From NCBI RefSeq assembly GCF_020164495.1, contig NZ_JAIQYZ010000001.1:1054001-1118000 (forward strand): a stretch of 64,000 nucleotides of DNA, written 5' to 3'. This document shows positions 47,401 through 56,653 of the stretch, piece after piece; within the stretch, counting starts at the first letter, position 1, and the number at the start of each line of letters is the position of its first letter. Made by a program: the position numbers and the translations under genes. This DNA is from Psychroflexus lacisalsi (GTDB lineage Bacteria > Bacteroidota > Bacteroidia > Flavobacteriales > Flavobacteriaceae). The notes under the pieces are model-generated. The model had not been told where the DNA came from. It was given only the letters and a program-made list of their open reading frames with translations, and made no database searches.

Positions 47401-48076
47401 GTAGATTGTAACTTAACCTGATCAAAAAATCTTTCTCATATAGATTTATCTCTACACTCAAATATTCGCATACATCCCTAAAAATTTCTTTCTGTTTCAA
47501 AGCTTTTAGCTTACTCTCTAATAATTCAAAGTTTGGAGATTTTTTCTCTAAAATATCTAAGTTAATTATCATCATCTCATCTAATTCGACAATTTGAATC
47601 GAATTGACACCTACTTCCTGCTCAGATAACATGATAAGAATAAAGCTTATCAAATAGTTGTTGAGAACAACATCTGATTTTAATTCTGCTTCGATTTTTC
47701 CGATGATGCGATTTACGGTAAATTTAAATTCAAAATCTTTAAAGCTTGAAATGAGCATATCTTTAATTAGCCAAGACTTTTTCTGCTTTTCAAGTTTTAA
47801 TTTCGCATCATTAATAATTTGTATAGCATCTTCACTCAATTTGAATGTAGAATTGGCTATAACTCTCGCAGTTTCTTTTATGTCTTCATTAGCATCATCT
47901 CCTAGTTGTGATGTAAGAATATCTGTTGAAAATTTTAGGTAACCCAAAGGCGAAGTTAGATCATGAGAAACAGAAGAAACAAAAGATTTAAAATCCTCTT
48001 GAAGTTTTAAATAGTTAAGCCTTAATCTTATGTAATTCTCAAGTTGCTCCAGTGTATTTTGTTGTTCAGAAATCAA
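47393..48076 (-). CDS. Histidine-kinase-like protein with H-box but no visible ATPase motifs
   Basis: 227 aa, soluble, with a TTG start that overlaps the S41 protease stop (TTGA). Residues 26-60 form a classical HisKA helix, LQEDFKSFVSSVSHDLTSPLGYLKF, with phosphorylatable His38. The following 170 residues contain no N, G1, F or G2 box of a HATPase_c domain, although their helix/strand pattern could be a degenerate one. It may act as a phosphotransferase (as Spo0B or ChpT do) rather than a kinase. An N-terminal coiled coil (EQQNTLEQLENYIRLRL) could dimerise. It ends convergent with the response regulator gene. Confidence 0.7.
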   Translation of the reverse strand: MISEQQNTLEQLENYIRLRLNYLKLQEDFKSFVSSVSHDLTSPLGYLKFSTDILTSQLGDDANEDIKETARVIANSTFKLSEDAIQIINDAKLKLEKQKKSWLIKDMLISSFKDFEFKFTVNRIIGKIEAELKSDVVLNNYLISFILIMLSEQEVGVNSIQIVELDEMMIINLDILEKKSPNFELLESKLKALKQKEIFRDVCEYLSVEINLYEKDFLIRLSYNLLN

Positions 48077-49503
48077 AATGACAATGAATTTGAATCTATA
48101 TACATACGTTGATAAGTTGGATCAAACATTTGATTCTCCCCAATTCTATTAATAGGAACTAGATTTTTTTCTTGAGATGAAGAAGAAGGAGCAAAGCCAG
48201 GACTTATTTCTTGTAAAGCTCTATTAAGCAGCGTCTCCTGTGGATCACCCAATGTTCCAAGATTTGAAAAAGTTTCTTCTTGTTCAATATCAGGATCTAA
48301 ACCATCAAAAAAGTCTGTAAAACCATCTCTATTGGCAGTTTTCAAGATTAAAGGTTGTATAGCGTAGGTGTGATTTAAGTTGACATCCCTTCTAGTAAAG
48401 TCCGGAGAATCATATAAAGTAGCTGAACCTTCAAATTTTCCTTCGGTTGTATCGCCAATTTGAATAACGTCGATATAAGGATTTAGGGCATTGATCAACA
48501 ACTCACTGGCAGAGGCGGAGGAAGGTGAAGTAAGAACATAAACTCGAGTAAGGTTTAAACTATTAATCGTTTCTCCTGTGGAAATTTCATTATCAAATAT
48601 GAGGTCTTCGGGTGAAAAATTTTCATTGAATAATTGTTGTGCGAAAACTTCACCATTGAATTGACCTGTAATCATGCTGGATAAATCTTTACAAGTCTCG
48701 ATACTACCACCAGAATTATATCTTAAATCCAAAACTAAATCTGTAATTCCTTCTGAAGCAAAATTTGAAAATATTGAATTCAATTCAGCATTAAATGGAG
48801 TTCTGAAATTATTGTACATCAAGTATCCAACTTTCTGACCATCTATATCCAAGACTTTATGTTCATGAATCGGGTTCTCAGTAAGCTGAATTTTATTTAA
48901 ACTTATTTCCTGGTCTATAGATGTCAAATTGCGGTTTTGCAGCTCTGCTAGACCAATGGTGTAAGTGTTTGGAGATAGGAGAAGGTTAAAGTTTGTATCA
49001 GGAGTAAAAAGATTTCCATCTATTCTGTTAAAAATGACACCACGTTCCAAGCCTGCTACGTCAGCCGGAGACCCTGGCACAACATACCTTACATAACCAA
49101 AAACTGTGTTTGTCCCTCCAAATCTAATTAAACCAAAAGCCATTCCGTTGGACCTCGAAATACCATCTTGATTTTGTTCTAAGGTCACAAAATCTGATAC
49201 GATGAAGCTAAAACGATCTTGCCTTGCAAGAAGGGAAAAGAAAAAATCTAGGGGTGAGTCAACTCTATTTAGAAAGTCTCTGTAATCTGTAGTGTTTTCA
49301 AAACGATCATCAGCCAAATCTGGAGCATCACTTTTGTAGACATAAAAGACATTCATAGCCTTCCATATAAAATCTTTTATATTCTCTTGGTTGGCTAACT
49401 CATTTATGTTTGAAATGTTATCATCTCTATCGTCCTGGCAGGATGTTAAAACTAAAGCACTAATAAAGGTTATTAGAATAAATTTATTCATTTTCATATT
49501 CAA
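48073..49503 (-). CDS. S41 family peptidase lipoprotein (C-terminal processing protease-like)
   Basis: 476 aa. Lipobox LTSC with Cys22. A PDZ-like segment at about 115-185 (GLIRFGGTNTVFGYVRYVVPGSPADVAGLERGVIF). The S41 core has LVLDLRYNSGGSIETCK, catalytic Ser331 in TSPSSASASELLINAL and Lys356 in GDTTEGKFEG, 25 residues apart as in E. coli Tsp. Periplasmic serine protease anchored to a membrane. Its stop overlaps the histidine-kinase-like gene by four bases, so they are co-translated; it is divergent from an ECF sigma factor gene 92 bases away. Confidence 0.93.
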   Translation of the reverse strand: MNMKMNKFILITFISALVLTSCQDDRDDNISNINELANQENIKDFIWKAMNVFYVYKSDAPDLADDRFENTTDYRDFLNRVDSPLDFFFSLLARQDRFSFIVSDFVTLEQNQDGISRSNGMAFGLIRFGGTNTVFGYVRYVVPGSPADVAGLERGVIFNRIDGNLFTPDTNFNLLLSPNTYTIGLAELQNRNLTSIDQEISLNKIQLTENPIHEHKVLDIDGQKVGYLMYNNFRTPFNAELNSIFSNFASEGITDLVLDLRYNSGGSIETCKDLSSMITGQFNGEVFAQQLFNENFSPEDLIFDNEISTGETINSLNLTRVYVLTSPSSASASELLINALNPYIDVIQIGDTTEGKFEGSATLYDSPDFTRRDVNLNHTYAIQPLILKTANRDGFTDFFDGLDPDIEQEETFSNLGTLGDPQETLLNRALQEISPGFAPSSSSQEKNLVPINRIGENQMFDPTYQRMYIDSNSLSF

Positions 49504-49595
49504 TCTTAATTTGAGATAAAAATAATCAAATTTGTTTTAGAAATAAGAAGATGTAACAAATCCTTTGTTGTGTCGTCTTCTTTAAAATAGGTTTT

Positions 49596-50105
49596 ATGGC
49601 TTCTGAAATTTATTCTCGACAGATATTACCACTACAAGATAAAATCTTCAGGTTTTCTCGTCGTCTTTTATCTTCAGAAGTCGCTGCTAAAGATACAACT
49701 CAAGATGTGCTCTTGAAGTTGTGGAAACTACGAAAACAACTAAGGGATATAAAAAACATAGAAGCTTATACTATGACAATAACTAAAAACCTTTGTTATG
49801 ATCTTCTTAAATCAAAACATAGCAGGACTTTGGAATTTGTACATAACAATTATACAAAGCCAGGTTCTTGTTTAGATTCAGAAATAGAAGCAAGAGATGA
49901 AGCTAGTATAGTTTTAAAATTGATCAATGAGTTACCAGAACAGCAAAGAGCGATTATTCAGTTGAGAGATATTGAGCAATTTTCCAATCAAGAAATAGAA
50001 GAAATAATGGGTTTGAACTCAACCTCTGTTCGCGTAGCGCTCTCTAGGGCGAGAAAAAAAATCATGAATGAGTTAAAAAAAACATCAGCTTATGGAATTC
50101 AATAA
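49596..50105 (+). CDS. ECF-type RNA polymerase sigma factor
   Basis: 169 aa. Region 2: IFRFSRRLLSSEVAAKDTTQDVLLKLWKLRKQLRDIKNIEAYTMTITKNLCYDLL. Region 4: LINELPEQQRAIIQLRDIEQFSNQEIEEIMGLNSTSVRVALSRARKKIM. Both are intact. The 3' end overlaps the next gene by 14 bases, the usual coupling to a membrane regulator. It leads a four-gene operon with two DUF4252 genes. Confidence 0.94.
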   Translation: MASEIYSRQILPLQDKIFRFSRRLLSSEVAAKDTTQDVLLKLWKLRKQLRDIKNIEAYTMTITKNLCYDLLKSKHSRTLEFVHNNYTKPGSCLDSEIEARDEASIVLKLINELPEQQRAIIQLRDIEQFSNQEIEEIMGLNSTSVRVALSRARKKIMNELKKTSAYGIQ

Positions 50106-50523
50106 AGACTATATAAGTGAATTATTGAACTTATATAAAGAGGGAGAGACTAGTCTAAAGCAGGAACAGGAGTTAAAGTTATACTTCTCTTCTGAAGATT
50201 ATGATAAGGAGTTTGAAGCATATGCGAAGCTTTTTAAGTTTTTTGAAATTGAATATAAAACCCAAATGGAAGATCAGGTAAAAGGGACTGATAAAAAATC
50301 CAGTTCTTTCTGGATCAATATAGCAGCTTCTATATGTATTGTTTTAGGAGGACTTTGGTTTTACGATTACTATCAAAATCAACTGGAAATGGAAGAAGCA
50401 AGACAAGCTTTTAAAACTACACAAAATGCTCTGAATCTTTTATCCAATAATATGAATGAAGGTTTGGAGAAATTGGAATATGTAGATGTATTCAGCACAC
50501 AGAAAAATAAATTAATAAAATAA
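50092..50523 (+). CDS. Membrane protein, likely anti-sigma factor
   Basis: 143 aa: about 70 cytoplasmic residues (ISELLNLYKEGETSLKQEQELKLYF resembles the start of anti-sigma domains that wrap sigma regions), one transmembrane helix (about 74-93, WINIAASICIVLGGLWFY), and a short external part. The 14-base overlap with the sigma factor gene supports an anti-sigma role. No zinc motif. Confidence 0.7.
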   Translation: MEFNKDYISELLNLYKEGETSLKQEQELKLYFSSEDYDKEFEAYAKLFKFFEIEYKTQMEDQVKGTDKKSSSFWINIAASICIVLGGLWFYDYYQNQLEMEEARQAFKTTQNALNLLSNNMNEGLEKLEYVDVFSTQKNKLIK

Positions 50524-50529
50524 AAAACT

Positions 50530-51063
50530 ATGAAACAGATTAAATTATTGGGTCTTATAATGGCCATTGCTTTTATGAGCGCAACAGGTGTAGCTCAAGA
50601 TTTTAGTAAGTATGATAAAGTCAGGGAAATGAATGCTTTTGTTGTTAATAAGAGTATGCTAAAACTTATGAGTAAACTGGATTTGGACAGTGAAGACGAA
50701 GATGTGAAGGTGTATCTTGATTTAGTCGAAAATCTAGACGATATCAGAATTTATACCACTGAAAGTCTTGAATATGGTAAACAGTTACAGGCAGATTTTG
50801 ATGCTTTGAAGTCCAAAAACAATTTAGTTGAATTGATGCGGGTGAAAAGCGATGGTAAAAATGTGAATTTTTACATTAAACCTGGCAAATCAGACGATTA
50901 TGTAAATCAACTTTTAATGTTCATTAATTCTTCTGAAAAAAACGATACTCAATCTGTTTTGATGCTCATCAACGGGAATATCGACTTAAAGAATATTTCA
51001 AAACTTACGAGTCAAATGAATATTCCTGGCGGAAAGTCTTTAGAAAATCTTAAAAATCAATAG
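50530..51063 (+). CDS. DUF4252 domain protein (exported)
   Basis: 177 aa with a signal peptide (about 1-22, ATGVAQ). The body fits DUF4252: LVENLDDIRIYTTESLEYGKQLQADFDAL, ELMRVKSDGKNVNFYIKPG, SVLMLINGNIDLKNISKLTSQM. The family has no known activity and is typically found beside ECF sigma factors in Bacteroidota. Six bases after the anti-sigma-like gene. Confidence 0.88.
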   Translation: MKQIKLLGLIMAIAFMSATGVAQDFSKYDKVREMNAFVVNKSMLKLMSKLDLDSEDEDVKVYLDLVENLDDIRIYTTESLEYGKQLQADFDALKSKNNLVELMRVKSDGKNVNFYIKPGKSDDYVNQLLMFINSSEKNDTQSVLMLINGNIDLKNISKLTSQMNIPGGKSLENLKNQ

Positions 51064-51065
51064 AT

Positions 51066-51602
51066 ATGAAAAAGTTGATATGTTTATTATCCTGTATTTT
51101 TATTGTCGGCGCGTGTAACGATAAAAAGAGTTTGCAAGAGTATTTTGTGGAAAAGGAAGATTCAGCACAATTTATATCTGCAAGTCTTCCAACAGGAACT
51201 TTATTTCAGAATTTGGACAGCTTATCTGCAGAACAAAACAATAGTTTAAAGAAAATTGAAAAAATAAATTTGCTGGCACTTTCCAAAAACAAAGACTCAG
51301 TTTTACTTCAAAAAGAAAGGCGTGATCTTAAACTGATTCTGAGTCAACCAGATTATGAGCCTCTGATAAGCTTTAGCAGTGGTAATAGAGAAGCTAAGTT
51401 GCTTTATGTGGGAACGGAGAATGAAATTAATGAACTTATATTTTTTGGATTTGATTCTGAATTAGGATTATTGCTATTGAGAATGAGAGGTAATGATGTG
51501 AATGCTAGTGATATTTATCAAATAAGTCAATCTGCTCAAAGCTTAAACATAAATGCCCTACCTCAGGATTTTGGAAATATTTTTGAAAATTTAGAGAAAT
51601 AA
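51066..51602 (+). CDS. DUF4252 domain lipoprotein
   Basis: 178 aa. Lipobox VGAC in CLLSCIFIVGACNDKKS. The remainder fits DUF4252 (EKINLLALSKNKDSVLLQKERRDLK, ELIFFGFDSELGLLLLRMRGNDVNASDI). It follows the first DUF4252 gene after two bases; the pair may be a regulon-specific envelope sensor or output. Function unknown. Confidence 0.82.
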   Translation: MKKLICLLSCIFIVGACNDKKSLQEYFVEKEDSAQFISASLPTGTLFQNLDSLSAEQNNSLKKIEKINLLALSKNKDSVLLQKERRDLKLILSQPDYEPLISFSSGNREAKLLYVGTENEINELIFFGFDSELGLLLLRMRGNDVNASDIYQISQSAQSLNINALPQDFGNIFENLEK

Positions 51603-51682
51603 GAAATTTCACATTAAAGTTATGTTAGATTACTTTCTTTTTTAAATATATTTAAGATATTTAACCAAAATTAAATCTAATT

Positions 51683-52051
51683 ATGAGTACACTAATTATA
51701 ATATTTAAAGTTATTATCGCTTTAGGAATATTAAACGTCTGGCTATTGAGATTCAACAAAAAGACAGAGTGGCGTGGAGGTGGAGCCGGAAGTATGAATG
51801 AGGAATTTGAAAAGTATGGATTACCTGTTTGGTTTGTTCCAGTTATTGGTTTTCTTAAACTTCTATTTGCAACTCTCCTTGTTATCAGCATATTTAAACC
51901 AGGCTATAATTTAGACCTTATAGGTTCTATTGGTATGGGAGTTTTAATGATTGGTGCTATAGGCATGCACATTAAAGTTAATGACGAATTAAAGCGCTCA
52001 TTACCTGCCTTTTTAATGTTGGTAATGTCTGCAATTATAGCCTTTGCTTAA
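51683..52051 (+). CDS. DoxX-like family membrane protein
   Basis: 122 aa with four transmembrane helices (about 4-22, 47-69, 77-94, 103-121). RFNKKTEWRGGGAGSMNEEFEKYGLPVWF followed by FLKLLFATLLVISIF is the typical DoxX-like pattern. No enzymatic function is proven. The 3' end overlaps the convergent gene by four bases. Confidence 0.82.
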   Translation: MSTLIIIFKVIIALGILNVWLLRFNKKTEWRGGGAGSMNEEFEKYGLPVWFVPVIGFLKLLFATLLVISIFKPGYNLDLIGSIGMGVLMIGAIGMHIKVNDELKRSLPAFLMLVMSAIIAFA

Positions 52052-52740
52052 GGTTTAGTTTCCAAATTCGTAATATCGATGGGTATTCCGAAGACACTTT
52101 TTTTAGTAGATACAATCATTCCAGACTGGGTTTCGACCCAGTCTTTCCATTTTGCTTCAAGCCCTCCAACCGGGATAATTGAAACCCACATTTTAAAAGA
52201 TTCAGGTTTGTTGTTTTCATCTACTTTCCATAAATAAGAGTCTCCAGGAGTTGATCCACCAGAGGTATATGTGACCAATAAACCTTTATCCCCATTCTCC
52301 TCAACAATTCTTCTTTCTACACTGTCTTCCATCAGTTTATATGGGGCAATCAGCCAGAATGAATCGTTATTGAAGTTTTTGATGGAAGATTTAATGAGTT
52401 TATCGTCATTTGATTTTTTTGATGAAATCACTTCACTGTTAGAATAGTCATTTAAATCAAGTTTTACTTTATAATCATCTGATTTCACAATAACGAAGTT
52501 TTCAGCTTTATACCATTCGTAAGAATGAATTCCTGCGAATGTCCAACTTATCACTTTCGTGTTTTCAAAGGCCTCATAATTTAATTCTTCCAAAATCTTT
52601 TGTGCAAGCTTATCTGCCTCAGCGCCTTGTTGGCCTTCTGGTAGTTCTTCTGATAAGAAATAGCTTGTAATTGTGATTATCAGAATAAGGCTCAGTAAAG
52701 CTATTCCAATGACCTTTAATATTTTAAGTAGGAGTTTCAT
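52048..52740 (-). CDS. Hypothetical membrane-anchored protein
   Basis: 230 aa with one N-terminal helix (about 5-27, ILKVIGIALLSLILIITITSYF) that may be an uncleaved anchor. The external part contains WTFAGIHSYEWYKAENFVIV and SFWLIAPYKL, and WVSIIPVGGLEAKWKDWVET near the end, a beta-rich lipoprotein-carrier-like pattern. I do not recognise a family with confidence. It follows the AcpH gene on the same strand by five bases. Confidence 0.7.
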   Translation of the reverse strand: MKLLLKILKVIGIALLSLILIITITSYFLSEELPEGQQGAEADKLAQKILEELNYEAFENTKVISWTFAGIHSYEWYKAENFVIVKSDDYKVKLDLNDYSNSEVISSKKSNDDKLIKSSIKNFNNDSFWLIAPYKLMEDSVERRIVEENGDKGLLVTYTSGGSTPGDSYLWKVDENNKPESFKMWVSIIPVGGLEAKWKDWVETQSGMIVSTKKSVFGIPIDITNLETKP

Positions 52741-52745
52741 AACTG

Positions 52746-53333
52746 TTATTTCTGTTCATTAATCTTTTTCATGCAAAATGCTCTTATGTCTTCAAAAAAA
52801 CTTCTGAATTCTTCTTCAAACTCATTTTGATGCAACAAATAGATGTCAACGCCTTTGTGGAGTTGAGTTTCATGTTTGGTTTTGTTGTTCATCTGTTTTA
52901 AAATACTAGTCAAGTTACCAAGGTCAGCATAACTGAGTAGCCAGTTGTGTTCTATCATGTAAGGAACAACTTTGCTAATTTTTTTTGGAAGCAGATGCTG
53001 ATTACTATCCAGCAGAAGATAAAATTCTTCGGCGAAGCTAGGTAGTTCTACATCGCAATATACATCCCAATTTTTAGCCAGGATATGATCGTAAATCATA
53101 TCGATAACAACGCCATTGTAATGTCTGAGTTCATCAAAAAAGCGGTGAGCTCCTTTAGAAACCAAGGGGTGATGATCGGTAAAGTTGTCAATAGCTCTAT
53201 GCAGTAAAATTCCTTTCTGAATTTCTTTAGGATATTTTAGGTAAGACTTTCCTTTGATTTCATCTGCCATGAAGTTTCCAAGCTTCAGCAAGTCGTCATT
53301 TCCGGAAAGATAGATGTGAGCCAAATAATTCAT
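52746..53333 (-). CDS. acpH: Acyl carrier protein phosphodiesterase (AcpH, DUF479)
   Basis: 195 aa. MNYLAHIYLSGNDDLLKLGNFMADEIKG, GILLHRAIDNFTDHHPLVS and HYNGVVIDMIYDHILAKNW carry the metal-binding His/Asp residues of the HD-like AcpH family, which removes phosphopantetheine from acyl carrier protein. Length is normal. Divergent from glmM with about 100 bases between. Confidence 0.88.
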   Translation of the reverse strand: MNYLAHIYLSGNDDLLKLGNFMADEIKGKSYLKYPKEIQKGILLHRAIDNFTDHHPLVSKGAHRFFDELRHYNGVVIDMIYDHILAKNWDVYCDVELPSFAEEFYLLLDSNQHLLPKKISKVVPYMIEHNWLLSYADLGNLTSILKQMNNKTKHETQLHKGVDIYLLHQNEFEEEFRSFFEDIRAFCMKKINEQK

Positions 53334-53434
53334 TGCTCTAAAGTATATTATTAAGCAGTTTTAGCAAATATTTTATGAGTTAAATCTTTTGACTTGTATC
53401 TTTACCCCACAAAAATTTCATCAAAACCATAATT

Positions 53435-54820
53435 ATGACACTTATTAAATCTATATCTGGAATTCGAGGAACCATTGGCGGACATGTTGGCGATAATCTG
53501 ACGCCTCTGGATATCGTAAAATTTTCTGCTGCTTATGGTCAATGGATAAAAACCCAAAGGAATAAAGAAAATTACAAAGTTGTCGTTGGAAGGGATGCAA
53601 GAATTTCTGGTAAGATGGTTCAATCTCTTGTGATGCAAACTTTGTCTGGAATGGGTATTCATGTTGTCGATTTAGAACTTTCTACTACTCCAACAGTGGA
53701 AGTAGCTGTAAAAATGGAACATGCAGACGGAGGAATAATTTTAACAGCAAGCCATAATCCTAAACAGTGGAACGCTTTGAAGCTTCTAAATAAAGATGGC
53801 GAGTTTTTGAATGCAGAGGAGGGCGAACAGATTTTAAAATTTGTTGACCAGGAAGATTTTGAATTTGCCGAAATTGATGATTTGGGTAAAATCACATATC
53901 ACAATGCCTATATCGATCTACATATTGAAGAAATAATTGATTTGGATTTGGTTGAGGTAGATCGCATTAAAGCGGCCAACATAAAAGTGGTGGTAGATGC
54001 CGTTAACTCAACTGGCGGGATTTCTATTCCTCCATTATTAGAAATGCTTGGTGTTGAGGTAGTCAAACTCTATTGCGAACCTACGGGAGAATTTCCTCAT
54101 AACCCAGAGCCACTTGCCAAACATCTTACTGAATTGTCTGAAAAGGTTAAAGATCATCATGCAGATTTTGGAATTGCTGTAGATCCTGATGTGGATAGAT
54201 TAGCATTTGTTGACGAAAATGGAGAAATGTTTGGTGAAGAATACACTTTGGTAAGTATTGCCGATTATGTTTTGAGTAGAAAAAAAGGCGCTACGGTTAG
54301 TAATTTATCATCGTCAAGAGCGCTAAGAGATATTACCGTAAAACATGGCTGTGAATATTTTTCCAGCGCTGTAGGTGAAGTGAATGTTGTTGCTAGAATG
54401 AAGGAAGTCAATGCGGTGATAGGAGGTGAAGGGAACGGAGGGGTTATATATCCTGAACTCCACTACGGAAGAGACAGTTTGGTGGGTGTTGCTTTGTTTT
54501 TGAGTTTGTTGACTGAGAAACAAATGAAGGTGTCTGAACTAAGGCAAACCTATACGTCTTACTATATGGCGAAGGAAAAGATTGAATTAACTCCAGACCT
54601 TAACGTTGATTCTTTACTGAATAAAATTCAGGAAATCTATAAAGATGAAGATATAACAACTATTGATGGCGTAAAAATTGATTTTCCAGAGAACTGGGTG
54701 CACCTAAGAAAATCGAATACTGAGCCTATAGTTAGAATCTACACTGAAGCTAAAAGTCAAAAAGAAGCAGATGAACTAGCTCAGCGTTTTATATCTGAAC
54801 TTGAAGAACTGAGCAAGTAA
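53435..54820 (+). CDS. glmM: Phosphoglucosamine mutase
   Basis: 461 aa enzyme for UDP-GlcNAc synthesis (glucosamine-6-P to glucosamine-1-P). Start MTLIKSISGIRGTIGG is the GlmM-type opening. The phosphorylated Ser106 is in ILTASHNPKQWNALK, the Mg loop is AVDPDVDRLAF, the sugar loop GGEGNGGVIYP, and the phosphate-binding C-terminal loop RKSNTEPIVRIYTEA. All active-site motifs are present. Monocistronic. Confidence 0.92.
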   Translation: MTLIKSISGIRGTIGGHVGDNLTPLDIVKFSAAYGQWIKTQRNKENYKVVVGRDARISGKMVQSLVMQTLSGMGIHVVDLELSTTPTVEVAVKMEHADGGIILTASHNPKQWNALKLLNKDGEFLNAEEGEQILKFVDQEDFEFAEIDDLGKITYHNAYIDLHIEEIIDLDLVEVDRIKAANIKVVVDAVNSTGGISIPPLLEMLGVEVVKLYCEPTGEFPHNPEPLAKHLTELSEKVKDHHADFGIAVDPDVDRLAFVDENGEMFGEEYTLVSIADYVLSRKKGATVSNLSSSRALRDITVKHGCEYFSSAVGEVNVVARMKEVNAVIGGEGNGGVIYPELHYGRDSLVGVALFLSLLTEKQMKVSELRQTYTSYYMAKEKIELTPDLNVDSLLNKIQEIYKDEDITTIDGVKIDFPENWVHLRKSNTEPIVRIYTEAKSQKEADELAQRFISELEELSK

Positions 54821-55029
54821 AAAACTGAAAAGACTTCAGGTGATTGCATGTTTATAGTGGATTTCTAAATAGATATTCTCACTTCTCTACCAGATGTGAG
54901 CTTCGAAGTCAACTTTGGTTTTAAGCTTAATTTCTATAAAATTAAAAGTCAACTAAGGCAAAATCAGAAAAGATAAGCAGTATAGGATAGGTAACTGGGG
55001 TTTTGGTTAAATAAAGACCGTGACCTTAT

Positions 55030-55905
55030 TTATACTTTCCTATGCTTCCAGCGCTTGTGAGTCCATAGGTAATAGGCGGGTTCCTCATGTATTTGTTTTT
55101 CCAGTAAAGTAAGAAATTGGTCTGTTATTTTATAGTCTGGGATCAACTTTGGTTGATCGGTGATCAGCTCGAAACTGCATTTGTAGTGCCCACGTTTCAC
55201 TTTAGAGATTTTGGTAAATACAACGGCATGATCAAGTTTTTTGGCCATCATTTCGGCACCTGTGTAAACCGGAACCTCTACTCCCATAAATTCCTGCCAA
55301 TGAAAAGCTTTATCTCTTTTTGGCGATTGGTCCGAAATAAAACCGCTAACGGTGAGTTCTCCTTTTGCATTGACTTCGTTTAATACTTTCACTGTTTCCT
55401 TTGTAGTGATGAGGTAAGTATCATATTTTGCTCTTATGCGTTTTACCAATCTATCAAAATACTTATTTTTCAATCGCTTATAAATACCGTAGCCTTTATG
55501 ATTTATGAAGGTTTGCAAAATAAAAATCCATTCCCAATTTCCATAATGTCCTAAAATTAAAACTGCACTTTTATTTTTCTTTTCCAATTCTGAAAAAATG
55601 GATAGATTTTCCAACTGAAAACGCTTTTCGGCTTCTTCTTTTGAAATGGAAATCGATTTAATTGCTTCGAATATCATATCACATAAATGCTTATAAAATT
55701 TCTTGGCGATAGCTTCGTGTTGTGATTTTGAATAGTCAGGGAATGCAAGTTTTAGATTATTGACAACCACCTTTTTGCGATAGGCGAATACATTGTAAAC
55801 CAATATGTAAACTGCATCGGAGAGAATGTAAATAAGTTTGAAAGGAAGTTTTGAAATGACCCACAAAAAAGGGTACACTATAACATAAATCAATAATTGC
55901 ATCAA
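55030..55905 (-). CDS. Lipid A-type lysophospholipid acyltransferase (LpxL/HtrB family)
   Basis: 291 aa. N-terminal hydrophobic segment (about 4-22), then the family's H-x4-E catalytic motif in LILGHYGNWEWIF, FISDQSPKRDKAFHWQEFMG, VPVYTGAEMMAKKLDHAVVF and the terminal PAYYLWTHKRWKH. Adds a secondary acyl chain to lipid A or a related lipid at the inner membrane. Divergent from the rhomboid gene. Confidence 0.9.
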   Translation of the reverse strand: MMQLLIYVIVYPFLWVISKLPFKLIYILSDAVYILVYNVFAYRKKVVVNNLKLAFPDYSKSQHEAIAKKFYKHLCDMIFEAIKSISISKEEAEKRFQLENLSIFSELEKKNKSAVLILGHYGNWEWIFILQTFINHKGYGIYKRLKNKYFDRLVKRIRAKYDTYLITTKETVKVLNEVNAKGELTVSGFISDQSPKRDKAFHWQEFMGVEVPVYTGAEMMAKKLDHAVVFTKISKVKRGHYKCSFELITDQPKLIPDYKITDQFLTLLEKQIHEEPAYYLWTHKRWKHRKV

Positions 55906-55928
55906 GGGTAATTTTGGGCAAAGATAGG

Positions 55929-55936
55929 TATATTTG
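55929..55936 (+). promoter_or_regulatory. -7 promoter element of the rhomboid gene
   Basis: TATATTTG fits TAnnTTTG and lies 21 bases before the ATG at 55958. Confidence 0.4.
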
Positions 55937-55957
55937 GCTTTTTGAGTTTTGAAAATT

Positions 55958-56605
55958 ATGGGAGGATTAGATTTTATTGTTATTGCGATTATTGCTGCAA
56001 ATGTGTTGATTTCTTTTAAGGGATTTAATGATTATGAATTCTTTAATCGTTATAAATTTGAAATCTCTTCAATCAAAGGAGGTGATAAAATCAGAATCCT
56101 TAGTTCTGCTTTTCTACATGTAGATACAACTCATCTTTTTGTAAATATGTTGACTCTGTATTTTTTTGCCTCCAGTGTGGTTAGCTTCGTTGGGACTGGT
56201 GGTTTTTTGCTGATTTATTTTGGAAGTTTAGCTCTGGGGAATTTGCTTTCGCTGCAATTCCATAAAAATGAACCTTACTATACAGCAGTAGGAGCGAGTG
56301 GTGCTGTTGTGGGTGTTTTGTATGCTGCAATACTTCTTCAGCCCGACATGATGTTAGGCTTATTTTTTATCATTCCTATTCCAGCTTATGTGTTTGGGAT
56401 AGGGTATTTATTTTATTCCATTTGGGCTATGAAAGCTCGGAGAGATAACGTTGGACACGATGCGCATTTTGGTGGCGCTATGGGAGGATACTTCATTACG
56501 TTATTGCTATCTCCGTGGGTTTTACAAGAACATTTATTGATGGTGGTTCTACTGGCCTTGCCTATTGTTGTACTTTTTGTTTTGCAAAAGATGGGAAAAC
56601 TATAA
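55958..56605 (+). CDS. Rhomboid family intramembrane serine protease
   Basis: 215 aa from ATG 55958 (MGGLDFIVIA); a TTG nine bases upstream is possible. Six transmembrane helices. The Ser-His dyad is GASGAVVGVLYA (Ser) and GHDAHFGGAMGGY (His), and FLHVDTTHLFVNMLTLYFF holds the loop-1/helix-2 HxxxN positions. Cleaves membrane protein helices. It precedes a PASTA protein gene. Confidence 0.92.
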   Translation: MGGLDFIVIAIIAANVLISFKGFNDYEFFNRYKFEISSIKGGDKIRILSSAFLHVDTTHLFVNMLTLYFFASSVVSFVGTGGFLLIYFGSLALGNLLSLQFHKNEPYYTAVGASGAVVGVLYAAILLQPDMMLGLFFIIPIPAYVFGIGYLFYSIWAMKARRDNVGHDAHFGGAMGGYFITLLLSPWVLQEHLLMVVLLALPIVVLFVLQKMGKL

Positions 56606-56653
56606 TTTTATATATTCTCTTGCGTTATTTTTTATTCTAGGTTGGTCATCACC

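Noticed and set aside
51661-51891. 76-aa minus-strand ORF opposite the DoxX-like gene
   Set aside because: The plus strand gives a four-helix DoxX-like protein; the antisense ORF has no recognisable features.
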